DNA of 64,000 nucleotides from Pomphorhynchus laevis (Eukaryota > Acanthocephala > Palaeacanthocephala > Echinorhynchida > Pomphorhynchidae), in the NCBI GenBank assembly GCA_012934845.2, contig WNNJ02002048.1:1-64000 (forward strand), read 5' to 3'. Position numbers and translations under genes: made by a program. This document shows, in pieces, positions 1 to 11,127 of the stretch (position 1 is its first letter; every line of letters begins with the position of its first letter). Under the pieces are notes generated by a model. It was not told the DNA's origin. It searched no databases and saw only the letters and a program-made list of their open reading frames with translations.

Positions 1-1075
1 TTTTTTATTTTATTACTAGTTTTTTTATTGCTAGTTTTTTTAATTACTAGTTTTATTTTTTATTACTAGATTTTATTTTATTACAAGTTTTTTTATTGCT
101 AGTTTTTTTAATTACTAGTTTTTATTTTTTATTTTATTACTAGTTTTTTTATTGCTAGTTTTTTTAATTACTAGTTTTTATTTTTTTATTACTAGATTTT
201 ATTTTATTACTAGTTTTTTTATTGCTAGTTTTTTTAATTACTAGTTTTTATTTTTTATTTTATTACTAGTTTTTTTATTGCTAGTTTTTTTAATTACTAG
301 TTTTATTTTTTTATTAATAGATTTTATTTTATTACAAGTTTTTTTATTGCTAGTTTTTTTAATTACTAGTTTTTATTTTTTATTTTATTACTAGTTTTTT
401 TATTGCTAGTTTTTTTAATTACTAGTTTTTATTTTTTATTACTAGATTTTATTTTATTACTAGTTTTTTTTATTGCTAGTTTTTTTAATTACTAGTTTTT
501 ATTTTTTATTTTATTACTAGTTTTTTTATTGCTAGTTTTTTTAATTACTAGTTTTATTTTTTTATTAATAGATTTTATTTTATTACAATTTTTTTATTGC
601 TAGTTTTTTTAATTACTAGTTTTTATTTTTTATTTTATTACTAGTTTTTTTTATTGCTAGTTTTTTTAATTACTAGTTTTATTTTTTTAGTACTAGATTT
701 TATTTTATTACAAGTTTTTTTATTGCTAGTTTTTTTAATTACTAGTTTTTATTTTTTATTTTATTACTAGTTTTTTTATTGCTAGTTTTTTTAATTACTA
801 GTTTTATTTTTTTAGTACTAGATTTTATTTTATTACAAGTTTTTTTATTGCTAGTTTTTTTAATTACTAGTTTTTATTTTTTATTTTATTACTAGTTTTT
901 TTTATTGCTAGTTTTTTTAATTACTAGTTTTATTTTTTATTACTAGATTTTATTTTATTACAAGTTTTTTTATTGCTAGTTTTTTTAATTACTAGTTTTT
1001 ATTTTTTATTTTATTACTAGTTTTTTATTTTATCACTAGTTTTTATTTCTTTTTATTATTACTAGTTTTTTTTGC
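1..1075. repeat. T-rich CTAG minisatellite
   Basis: Runs of T are broken every 18-20 nt or so by CTAG or a close variant. Three subunit types alternate (ending ttaattactag, tttattgctag and ttttattttatta) and build a loose higher-order period of about 115-130 nt, seen from the recurring 'agattttatttta' near 67, 193, 310, 433, 550, 685, 810 and 943. The array begins before the window and decays after about 1,030. Confidence 0.95.
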
Positions 1076-1104
1076 TATATTTTTTGCTTTATATTTTATA
1101 TAAA

Positions 1105-1400
1105 GTTAAAAGACTACATCTTTGCATCGTCGTACAGAAAACAGGGATGTGGTATCATCAGCGTATACTAGATGATGATCACGTTGAAATGGTATAAAAC
1201 AGAACAATGGAGGCAGCAAGATATAAGATAGGAGAAAGTGGGGAGCCTTGAGGCACACCTGTAATTGGGTGGAACTGACGCACAGCAGGTTGTCTTCATA
1301 ATAAAAACGCTTGATGTACAGCAAAATCTTCAACCTGTTAACAATTCTAGCAGGCAACCCGAGGGACCTGCGAGAGGAGCTGACGAAGGGAATGGTGATA
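1105..1400 (-). mobile_element. LINE reverse transcriptase remnant
   Basis: On the minus strand a fragment of RT motif 4 (VPQGSPLSPIL) reads at about 1,222-1,256 and the catalytic box YADDT at about 1,151-1,165. The two lie in different frames, so the copy is frameshifted. A preceding stretch (RIVNRLKILLYIKRF) resembles the segment that normally precedes motif 4 in jockey/R1/CR1-type LINEs. Flanks are decayed. It may belong to the same insertion as the endonuclease remnant at 2,406-2,600: same strand, correct order, with about 1 kb of unrecognisable sequence between them. The clade cannot be fixed from so little sequence. Confidence 0.7.
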
Positions 1401-2405
1401 AATTAAATCCAGCTGAGGAGTGAAGAAACACAGTCATATTAAATGGTTGCGGATTTTTCACACAAGCGCTTTTTTCGTAAATGAATTGGATTAAATTTTG
1501 AATCGAAATGGGCCGAATGTTTTAGGACATGATACTGGATTACTTTTTAGTAAGAACAACAGTCGACTGACTTGAATGCCAGCAATATAAGAAGGGTGGC
1601 TAATAGCATAGTAATGGCAACCTTCTTCGTCTGATTGTCTGTCAAAAGCTAGCAGACGCGAGTGAAAAGTGGCGGAGTAGTTTTGGAGGTTTTTGGAAGC
1701 GGATCCATGAGTTCAGGATACCCGTAACAGAAAGGTCCCTACTCCTGAAACAGCCCTATGTGAGGATTGGTTGGGGAGGAGTGGCTTCGTAGTTGTGTAG
1801 AGATAGTGACTCCTCCTAAACTTTATAAGGCTTATGTTACAAATCCAAACTGATGCCCTCTTATTTCAGTTGGCAAACTTTTTATTAAATATTTTCTAGA
1901 AAGGATACTTTGAAGGGTTATTGTGAGCATTATTGGCCATATCCTTGCTCAGCTGGAACCTATACCTAGAACCTCAATATTTATTTCGAGAGAGCCTGTC
2001 TGAAAGAAACAAGTAATTGGGAAGGTAACATTTTTGCTAGAACCTTGAGTCTTGCCGTAGTGTGATTGAAAATGCGATCTTTAAAGATAATTGAAAGGAC
2101 CCCGGTAGCTTAAGAAGTGAGGTATTGATTAAATGGGTCAAACTCGCATTTCCTACGGCAGTAAAAATTCCGATAGCTGCCTGGAAAATGGCTAATTTAA
2201 ACGGATCAGAGTGAAGCCTCCTCCTCGGCAGCGTTTCTTCCTCTGACCACCAGCCAAGTAAGTTATGCAAGGTGGGCAGTAGTTGGCGTGACTGCTTAAT
2301 ACAGAATGGCTTTAACAGTCACTTTACATTTAGCAGTAGAATGTTGAGGAGGGAATTTGTTTTCGTGCAATGAAAGGTGGGAGACGGTGGTTAATGAATA
2401 AGTTA

Positions 2406-2600
2406 TTAGTTCATGGTTCTATAAAGTGCTGCATTAATACAACGACAAGTTTTGTCGTTGAAGTCACCAAGTAACATGTCATAGCCGCTACCTAATATAC
2501 GATCCAGGAGTTCACGGTTCTTGTGAATCTCTCCCGGTCTAATATAGATGTTGGCTATGCTGATACGTTTACCGTTTTTCCATAGTGTTATCAAACAAGA
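2406..2600 (-). mobile_element. LINE endonuclease remnant
   Basis: A short open frame on the minus strand contains IANIYIRPGE followed by MLLGDFN. This matches the order and spacing of two core motifs of APE-type LINE endonucleases (the YRPP-like and GDFN motifs). No other endonuclease motifs are readable nearby. The fragment sits 5' of the RT remnant at 1,105-1,400 on the same strand, as expected for one broken LINE. 1,400-2,400 shows nothing else I can identify. Confidence 0.55.
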
Positions 2601-2892
2601 TAGGGCTGGGCATGAGCAGTTCAGTAAAACTGAAGATCTTAAATGGCTTTACTAAGGTTGGAAGACCTTGAGATGAAGAGGAGTGAGGTGGGGTTATATA
2701 CGGAGTAAAGTCGACAGATAAGAGCTGTGGGATAAACAAAGTAATGTCTTAGGAGACCGGATAGATCTAGTTTCCTGAAGTAATAATACATCTGCGTCGC
2801 AGGCTTATCGAATACAAATAGCAGAAGCATCTTCCGAATTCCACTAAATAATGCTTAGTTAAAAAGGTTATCGATTACTAACCATTGCGTTG

Positions 2893-3807
2893 GCTTACTC
2901 GTAGTGGTACCGCGCCAACTAGTTAAACTCAGCAGCCGAATGTTCCCTTCCCACAGTTAAGCTCAACTTGTGGTCCACCATCCACCCAGTTGTGGCATTG
3001 GTGCAACAGGTGGGAGTGATATCATCATTTCTCTTGACTTCTTTGGGTAATTTATCATTTTTCTTGAAAATTTTTATCTTTTTTAAAATATATTGGCTCT
3101 CCTCTCTAAGGTACGGTGCATAAGGTCGGTGTGAAAAAGATGTGTACATCTTTTGTACTTATGGCTTGGATATTCATCTATTGTTAATCTGCTAATATAA
3201 CTTGGATATAAATCCTGTGAATTTCTGGTTTTATTATTTCTGCCAACAATGGAAAGGTGACAAATTTGTTAATAAAATGTCTCTCATAAAATTAATAATA
3301 ATTTTTAAAATTTCACAATTTAATTATTTTCATTGATACACTAAACAATCCATTCGGCGTAACGCAATTCGTGGCTTACTCTCAAGAGTTACTTAATGTG
3401 GAGTTACTAAATGTTGCAAGAAAAGAACCGTCAACTGTGACATTAAGCGTGCTTGGACGTGGTTTGCAAGAGATTATCAGAGAGACTAGGGCGAACGTTC
3501 TTGGACACGACAATCTACAATCCACATGCTGTATCGTGTTATCGTTTCTGTTTCTCCACTTTAGGATTATATTACAATTTTTTATTAATATTAAATATTA
3601 ATAATTCAATTGAATTTCTCAATTTTCTTATTATTTTCTGACAATAATTTATTATTTATTAAATAATTAAATTGTATCGGTAATTATTATTCTTAACAAT
3701 AATTTAAAATTAATAATCAATCCACATAAAAATTAACTTTACATTTTATTTCTTCAAATAATAATAACTTTACTCTTTAATTATACATTCACTTAAGCAT
3801 TTTGTTA
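2893..3807. other. Intergenic, no gene recognised
   Basis: Two small open frames (minus 2,919-3,149, plus 3,371-3,601) have no recognisable motif. 3,600-3,800 is almost pure A/T. I see no promoter, RNA gene or repeat structure that I can support. Confidence 0.5.
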
Positions 3808-4866
3808 GAGTCTAACTCTTCTCTCTCCCATCCTTCGTCCATTCCGACCGGTGTTCCACAAGGCTCCGTATTAGGCCCTGTGATTTTCTATCTTCTTCTC
3901 GGTGATTTGTCTTCGATTTCTCATAAATTTAACTTCCATGCTATGCAATGTGCTGATGACATTCTCATCTATGCTCATGCACCTGTTTATCGTATTCACG
4001 ATCTTAGTGTTTTGCTTTCGACTGTCTTGTCTCAATTTCCAATCATCTTTCTTCCCTTCGCATTTCTCTGAATCCTGATAAATCCAAAATTATGTGGATC
4101 CTACCTCGACGCTTCGGCGTAGAACCTCCTTCCGTATCATTAAATTCTACAATTATTCCTATCGTTGATAATCTCGTTTTCCTAGGCTTCCATTTTGACA
4201 ACCGACTTTCACTTAAACCTTTCGTTAGAGATAAAGTACGCTCATCTACCTTGATACTCCGCAACCTCCGTCGAGTTCGTAGATTGATCGATTTCCCTTC
4301 TTGTATGACTCTAATATCTTCTCTCCTTTTTTCTAGACTCGATTATTGTCTTAGTCTATTTTCCAACTCACCTAAATCCACTCTTCTTCCTCTACAACGC
4401 ATCATCAACGCAGCCGTCCGAATTCTCCTCCGTCTTCGTCGTTTTGATCATACATCCTACCATCTTGCTTCTCTCGATTTGCCTACAATTTATTGTCGTG
4501 TTCAAATTCGTCTTCTTATCGTTGCTTTCCGCCTTGTAACTCTTCATACCCCTTCATTTCTCAACCTTCCTTTTCTTGATAATTCTCGTCCTGTTTACTG
4601 TTCCTTGTGTTCCTGTAATTCCCTTCTTTTACATGTCCCAAACTACTCTACCTCCTTTGGACTCCGCTCCTTCATTGTGGCTGCTCCTCTATCGTGGAAC
4701 CATCTGCTCATTCATATACGCCAATCAACTTCCCTGCCGTGCTTCAAATGCCTAATCTGATGTCATTTAAGCAATTAATTAATAAACCTGTATGACTTCT
4801 GCTGTGTTTTTTGTTAAAGGACTTGTAAGCATGCAGCTGCCACGCATTTGCCAAATTAAATATATT
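3808..4866 (+). mobile_element. LINE-A copy 1, 5'-truncated
   Basis: Collinear with the last third of the near-complete LINE-A copy at 16,661-20,985. It starts just before RT motif 4 (GVPQGSVLGP), continues through a YADD-equivalent reading CADDILIYAH, a frame change near 4,030-4,080, then a clean 222-codon frame (4,092-4,760) covering the RT thumb and C-terminal domain (FLGFHFDNR, RLDYCLSLF, GLRSF). It ends with the family's tail, TGTAAGC..., an imperfect hairpin and TTTGCCAAATTAAA. 5' truncation with a kept 3' end is the usual product of target-primed reverse transcription. Confidence 0.93.
4829..4845 (+). other. LINE-A 3' tail hairpin (decayed)
   Basis: GCATG...CACGC, matching the family stem GCGTG...CACGC except for one A-C mismatch. 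It is followed by the conserved ATTTGCCAAATTAAA. Confidence 0.7.
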
Positions 4867-5548
4867 ATTAGACTCAATTAGCGCAGCTAATCAAGTATAA
4901 TCTGATTTTATGTCAGCGAATAAAGACAGCTAAATGATTATCTTTTCAACTAAAATAAAAGTTGTATTTCAACTTTAAAAAGCTCAGTGTAATAAATAAA
5001 ACTGAAGTCATTAACTGTGAAGTTAATGACTTTAATTATTTTTCTAAATTATAAAAATACAATATAATTACACATTTATTATAACAACAGAGTGCTCACA
5101 ATCATATGGGCTCAAGTTTTAATACTCTATTATGCTATACGATATGCTATGTAATATTTTTCATATAAATTAATACATCATCTTTATTTTTATTATACAG
5201 TAGTACTTTAAGCTCAGGCTCAACAAGTTAAAATACGTGCTAAATGATTTTATTTGTGTAATTTAAAAAATGTCTGGATCCGATAATTCTTCTCAAACGA
5301 ATCACGAATCTAAATGCTTGTTTCCAAGCTTTTATTGTAACCATCAGTCACGTAAAGATGTTTTTTTTGTAAAATTTTGTTAGGATATTTTTATGTCATA
5401 ACAAGGAGTTTATTTCTGAAAAACTAATATGTTATGGAGCAGTCTCCTTTATTTTGAATGTCTCTAAAATATGATATTGTAAAATATAGAAATTGTAAAA
5501 CTTCAGAACTGAATTTTGTGAAATTTTTCAAAGTTTTGATAAATTCTG
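4867..5548. other. RpL10 3' flank
   Basis: AT-rich, no open frame of interest. On the minus strand, downstream of the RpL10 stop, candidate polyadenylation signals AATAAA lie near 5,446-5,451 and 5,410-5,415. Confidence 0.5.
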
Positions 5549-8500
5549 TTATTTATTTGCTAATATCGTTTGACGTCTCTTCCAATCAATAAGACGACCA
5601 TTGTCTCCGAAATACTGAACTCCAACGCCATCGGCCATTATTCGACCAGTCTTCATCATTTCATGGAACTCACTTTTCTTGAATTTCGTAAAGCCCCACT
5701 TGTCAGATACAACAATCTATAATGAATACAACAATAACTTAATAAAAATGTATTATCGACAAATAACCTTTTGGCGTCCGGGAATCTTGAATTTTGCACG
5801 TCGAAGTGCCTCAATCACATGATCACGATTTGAATCCTTTACACGAACGGACATTATCGGCTGACAAATATTAACTCTAGCAACAAATCCCTGTGGCTTA
5901 CCGAAAGCTCCCCTCATACCCGTTTGTAACCTACAATAGATCAAATATTAACGTTACAAAAAACTAATTCAATGAATGGAACAACATAAAATAGATCAAA
6001 TGTATTTGGCATTTCACTGACTAAAACTATCAGCACCATTGATAAATTTTGATGTGGATTTATTAATAGCGTCAATTTAAAAAGATTAACAAATATTTAA
6101 TATTAACAGATAACAAATATTAATATTTAATAAATAATTTATAATTAACAAATATTTAATATTTAACAGATGTTAAATATAAAAGATTAACAGATATTAA
6201 AGATTAATAGACATTCTCGGTAATGTTTTGTTAAATACCGCCTTTTTCCAGGTCTCATATTTTGCATAACGTACTGCTTATTTGGCTTTTGACCGAGGAT
6301 TATCGTATTTCGAGATTTTAACTTTTAGTAAATTTGTTAAAACTTTCAAAATGATTTATTTTTTTTCACTACTATGGTGAAAATCTAAATTGAACATATC
6401 TTATTAAATAAATCATTACATTTTTCTTCAACTGAGCGTTTATTTGAGCTAAAATTTTGATAGTTTGTATATTCGACTCGGCTGATTCAAATAATATGAA
6501 TCAGCCTAATTTTAAAAAGGCACAACGGTGTACCCCATCGCTTTCTATTGCCTGATTTAAGCTGGTTCCGTGTTGACTCAATTTGTTGAGTATGAATTAA
6601 TTTGTTGAATCTGAGATAACAAAGTCAACTGAATGATTTACAGTTCGGTGTTCAAATCTGTATCCTTCCAGGCTTTGCACACCACAATACCCTATTATAA
6701 AATATATCACCAACAAACTATAAGTAAAACGGTTTTGAATCTCTTAGTTCTATTAAATGCAACCGCGTAGTTTAATCACATATTTACCCCCCCATTCATC
6801 CCCTTCGCTTGATGTCACTGACCATCAACAATTTGGGACCTCATCCACTTTTCCAGTAAATAAGACCTCAACTGTTGAGATCCACCGACATCAAGCAGAG
6901 AGGAGGAAATTGAATATAAAAGGAATAATGAAGATAAGTTTCAACAAAATGGATCTAATGTCTTATTCGGAATCGATTGTTTGACCAAACTTAAAATATG
7001 CTTAAAGATATGCATATTTTGAAAGAACATTTTAAATAACTCTTTTTTGAATGATTCAAATATATTAATATTTTCAACTTCAGTCAATATAACTGTGTTG
7101 TTTACGATAACTTAATAAAAATTATATCCTATAATTGAAAATTTTTGAGATATTTCAAATTCAAATTACTTTCTGAACAAAAAAAAAAAAAAAAAATTAT
7201 GTTTTTTCGTGAGACCATAGAAAAAATCTCAAATCATTATATATTGATAATATATATGAAAATAAATTTTTAAGTTTCTAACTTTGAAATTTGACATTAA
7301 AATTAAATTAAAAAATTTTATGAAAAAATTCAAATTTTTAGCCACGAATGCATTTTTCCCAAAAAAATTATACGCCATTCAAAATAGCACATGAAGATGT
7401 ACAATAAACAGACTTTTTGCGTAATTTGGACAAGGTGCGTCAAACTGAAAAGATCCAAAATATTTTTTATCTTACAAAAGATACAACTTCGTTGTATCTT
7501 TTGTACGTGTAGCACATCAAATTACTTTATATCAAATCTATCATATATATTTTTTCATTTTAAGACAATAAAATATAGTGATTTGTTATAAGTTAAATTT
7601 CATTAAATTTCAAGAAAGATGAGATACCTGTCTGCACCAGCACATGACAACATTTTGTTTATACGAATGACGTGATATGGATGGAGACGGATTCGAATGT
7701 GGAATGCATCTTTACCGCAATGCTTTGTTAGATACTTGTTGGCACAGATACGGCATGCCTCCAAAGCCTCAGAGCTGATCTGCTCGAATTCATCGGATAT
7801 GAGATGAACACAAAGTGGGAACTCTTCTACCGGCATTTTCTTCTTTCCCAGGTCATAAATTCTAATTTTCGGATCTAAATGTATTAATTCCTATCGGTGA
7901 GTCAATAAAATTAAAATTTGAGAGTCCGATAAAATAAAAGTTGAAAATTAACATGAAAATATCGTTATGTAAATTAAAAATTCACATAAGAAGCTTTAAA
8001 AAACGAATTACTTTTACTCAATTAGGTGCTCCAACATTTTACGACGAAACTTGTCTCATGTTGAAGACATACCGAAGCCTCAATTCTCAATTGCTTGTTC
8101 GCAGGTCTGATTCATTCAAAGATTGATATTTTCGCAATATATACATCCTTCTTTGTTAAAAATACAAACTTCCAACATCTGGATAGAGTCACACGGATTT
8201 TTTGTGGATAAATCCAAGTTTCTACGGTTTTCAAACGAGTATTCATAGTAAGGTTTCTGTAGATCCCTACGATTTTTGTGGATTTAGAAAGTAACAATTA
8301 GACCCAGTTCAAAATCAATAAACCGGGATATAAAAAATTAAAAAAATGAGAGACAAAGATCATGTGTCCAGAGATTCGCTGAAAAAGAAACTATCGCAAA
8401 TTAGAAACTAATAATATCTGAGAAGGCCAGAGTTTCCTGTGTAGGAAACCCCAAACAACGAAAAAAGTAAAAAGGTTTACTAAATACATAGTCTATAAAG

Positions 8501-8694
8501 AAATCTTCATGATTTTCAAATATCAGCAAAAGCCTGGAATCACTAAAAATGCAATTTATTACCTGGTACACCACGACAGAATCTTGATTTTGGATAAGGT
8601 TTATTTTTACAATATCTGTAGCTAAACAAATATAATATTGAGCATTATAAACCGTATTCTGATTAAAATACCATCTAGCGGGTCTTCGTCCCAT
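5549..8694 (-). CDS. RpL10: Ribosomal protein L10 (uL16), five coding exons
   Basis: Component of the large cytosolic ribosomal subunit (uL16, also called QM). Exons on the minus strand: 8694-8672, 8621-8563, 7874-7628, 5930-5768, 5716-5549. Together they give 660 nt, 219 residues plus stop, the usual family length. All introns are GT-AG: 50, 688, 1,697 and 51 nt. The start MGRRPARC is split after the second base of the Cys codon. Exon 2 reads [17 protein letters not shown], exon 3 [13 protein letters not shown] and [12 protein letters not shown], exon 4 [14 protein letters not shown], exon 5 KWGFTKF; all are family signatures. No frame break is seen, so the gene looks functional. A splice acceptor (tttgcag) 9 nt before the ATG suggests a 5' UTR intron. 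A LINE-B fragment lies about 260 nt upstream. Exons are much less AT-rich than the introns. Confidence 0.98.
7473..7505. repeat. Perfect 15-bp hairpin in RpL10 intron 3
   Basis: TACAAAAGATACAAC, a TTC loop, then the exact reverse complement. It lies in the 1.7-kb intron. No known small RNA class is recognised in it. Confidence 0.85.
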
Positions 8695-8757
8695 TATAAA
8701 AATCTGCAAATTTGAAAAAGTTGAATGTACAAATATATCAACAAAAAAGTAAATTAA

Positions 8758-8955
8758 ATCTGCAAGAATAATGTCAGCTTTACGAATTTAAAAGTGAACA
8801 ACCAAACAAATGTGGAGATCTTTCACAAATGTAGAGACATTTCCGAGTTGAACCCATTTGTAAATTTTGAGGCTATTGATATTGCTACAACAGCGAAGTC
8901 TATTGCATTAAGTGGAAATGACTCATTTTTAGCAATTAAACTTCAGCATTTAGAG
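8758..8955 (+). CDS. Unidentified exon-like open segment
   Basis: A segment with no stop runs from 8,758 and continues in frame into the LINE-B fragment that begins at about 8,956. A plausible splice acceptor (atctgcaag) ends at 8,769. The predicted peptide has mixed, protein-like composition (for example NPFVNFEAIDIATTAKSIAL) and matches no family I know. It is divergent from RpL10, whose start codon is only about 75 nt away. It may be a host exon interrupted by the LINE, sequence carried along at the insertion, or chance. I assign no function. Confidence 0.3.
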
Positions 8956-9330
8956 GAGATTTACAAACTCCGCCTTCTTCTCGTTAATTTTCGTCTCATC
9001 GCTGTCGGCTTACCATTGTTCATCAACCTGCCTTTCTTAGGTGACACTCGTTACACCTCGCTATCGCTGCGTTCCCGCCATACCCTCTTACTCCACGTTC
9101 CCAATTACTCTAACAACTACGGTCTCCGATCCTTCCTCGTCGCCGCCTCACTCGCCTGGAATCAACTTCCTCTCGACGCCCGCCGCGCTCCCTCCTCTAT
9201 CACATTCAAACACCTCATCCGTTCACCCCTTCTCGACACCTGATTCACAGTTTTGTTTTGTTGTGGTCATGTAAGCGTGCGCCGGCACGCATTTGCCACG
9301 TTAAAATAAATCTTTTTTTATAGAATAAGT
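8956..9330 (+). mobile_element. LINE-B copy 1, 3' end only
   Basis: Collinear with the C-terminus of LINE-B ORF2 (LRLLLVNFRLIAVG..., PNYSNNYGLRSFLVAASLAWNQLP, ending LLDT-stop at 9,243), followed by the family tail with its hairpin and ACGCATTTGCCACGTTAAAATAAAT. The ORF2 portion is open, so this is a fairly young copy. It sits head-to-head with RpL10, its 5' edge about 260 nt from the RpL10 start codon, so it may have changed that gene's promoter region. Confidence 0.95.
9275..9290 (+). other. LINE-B 3' tail hairpin
   Basis: Perfect 6-bp stem GCGTGC/GCACGC with loop GCCG, preceded by TGTAA and followed by ATTTGCCACGTTAAA. Confidence 0.85.
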
Positions 9331-10294
9331 CATTTGTCAAATATTCAATTGAGCTCCGAAGGTTGTTAATTATTATTCTTATAAGGCTTAGCCATAAGGC
9401 TATTTTGCCAGATCACAGTTTGAAATAAAAAAAAGAAAATAAGACTAAAAAAGAAACGAAGGAAAAGAAATCAACAAGCAAAAAAGAACAAATCACTGCA
9501 AATATGTCCGTGAATCGTTTCACGTCTTCTTGATGATCCAAGTTTTTAATAATTTTGTGAACAAACGCAGACTCCGGGCGGAAGCAATTTAAAATAAACT
9601 GTTAACAATTAAAATAAATTGTTAACTTATATTATGAACTTATGTAAACTTATATTATGGGAGAATTTCAATAATTTTGTGCATAATTAACTGAATTACG
9701 TAAACTAATAAAATGTTCAATTACCAACATATAATTAATTTCATTAAAAAATAAAATATATTGATAGCCGCTGCTCTCATATTCAGAACAGGAATGCTCA
9801 ACATACAAATTTTCAGCATTGCAATGTAATTTTATATAAATAAGCTTTTATATTAAAAGTGACGTTTGCCTACAAATCCAAATTGTTAAATACACAAATC
9901 TTTAGATTGGTTATGCTCATCCGTACTTCGCAGGTGCTTGAATCTAGCCTAATACGATCTAAGTAACAGCACATCAGCATTGATCTCTTAACGAATATAC
10001 TAAAATGTTTAATCATTTATTTAAAAAACTCGTGTTCATTTTGATAATACCAATTGTAATTTCAAAGAACCTCTAAAATGAGAGAATTAGTAACTCCTAC
10101 GCGCGGTTGAGCCCTATTAATCCGGTGGGTAAATCGCACAGGCATCAATGCAACTTCAATAATATGGCCAAAGAACAAAAACTTTATCCACGACTCAAAC
10201 TAAGCCGAGGAAACCTTTAATCCTCTTGTACGTCAAGTACTTTGCAAACTCGGGTTTCCTCAATTTTTATAACACTTTATTCAACTGTATATGA
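9331..10294. other. AT-rich spacer, no gene recognised
   Basis: No open frame with a recognisable domain. A modest inverted repeat (GAGGAAACC near 10,207 and GGGTTTCCTC near 10,252) is the only local structure I can point to. Confidence 0.45.
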
Positions 10295-11127
10295 CCGATT
10301 AATTTGAAATATCGAATCTAAACATCGTATTTTCAAAAATTCTGCATTTGTTGTGTTTCACTTTTCCACACACGAATATTTCCAACGGATCATCTTTCAG
10401 TTTACATACTTTGCTGTTCACATAGTTTTTAGAAAAATATGATGTTTTGGCAAGGATATTGGCAATGGAAAGAGGAGAAACCGATTTTCGCTCACCATCA
10501 ACCAGACAGTTGATTGACGAAGATACTCTCTTACGGTTGCTAAGTTGTTGAAAAAGTCTCTTTTGATCAACATGAGACAAGGAACATATGGCAGCAATGA
10601 ATTGATGTTTCTTCTGACTTTTAAGAGAAGTCACCCTGTTGCGAATGGTAGTATAAAATCTGAAAGACCCTAGCCCACGCTTAAATAGTAGGAATGCATG
10701 ATCACGTTCTCTGACAGCTCGCTTTAACTCACCGTCAAACCATTCGGGTTTGGAGGATTGTGGTTTACGTGTTACGCAAGGGGAAAAGGCGTGAAGTAGA
10801 TTAATCAATGTTGTGTGGAGGAACGACCAGGCCACATGAACACCGACTGTTCTAGCACAAGGTCATCTTGCTAGGATCAGCATTTCATTAATTGTATCGT
10901 AATATGCATTCATAAAACCAATCGTTTTCTTAAAATTGACCAGACGCGAAATATGACCAGGTAGGATGATACGTAAAGTGCATTGATCGCTGGAGCCTAG
11001 TGGAGGACCGCAACTTAACGACTCAACGACAAAATCATTGATACATAAGCAAAAATCTAGCATGGAATGACTTTAATTACGGATACGAGTATCATAATGG
11101 ACAAGCTGACAGAGTGTGACCTCATTG
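10295..11127 (-). mobile_element. LINE-C fragment: end of endonuclease and linker
   Basis: Minus-strand frames 10,863-11,063 (LDFCLCINDF, GPPLGSSDQCTL: the SDH-type end of an APE endonuclease) and 10,299-10,835 (KPEWFDGELKRAVRERDHAF and a basic linker). These are typical of the segment between endonuclease and RT in CR1/jockey-like LINEs, and differ clearly from LINE-A and LINE-B. The fragment lacks both ends. At 11,127/11,128 it abuts LINE-A copy 2 in the middle of that copy's RT, so the join is not an ordinary 3'-end insertion. Confidence 0.82.

Noticed and set aside
2037-2270. 77-codon minus-strand frame as a linker of the LINE remnant
   Set aside because: Position would fit, but the sequence shows none of the expected linker or RT motifs.
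7183-7195. Poly-A run as a retrotransposon tail
   Set aside because: No LINE or SINE sequence precedes it on either strand, and no target duplication is visible.
5931-8562. snoRNA in RpL10 introns
   Set aside because: Ribosomal protein introns often host snoRNAs, but I found no paired C/D boxes with a terminal stem and no convincing H/ACA fold.
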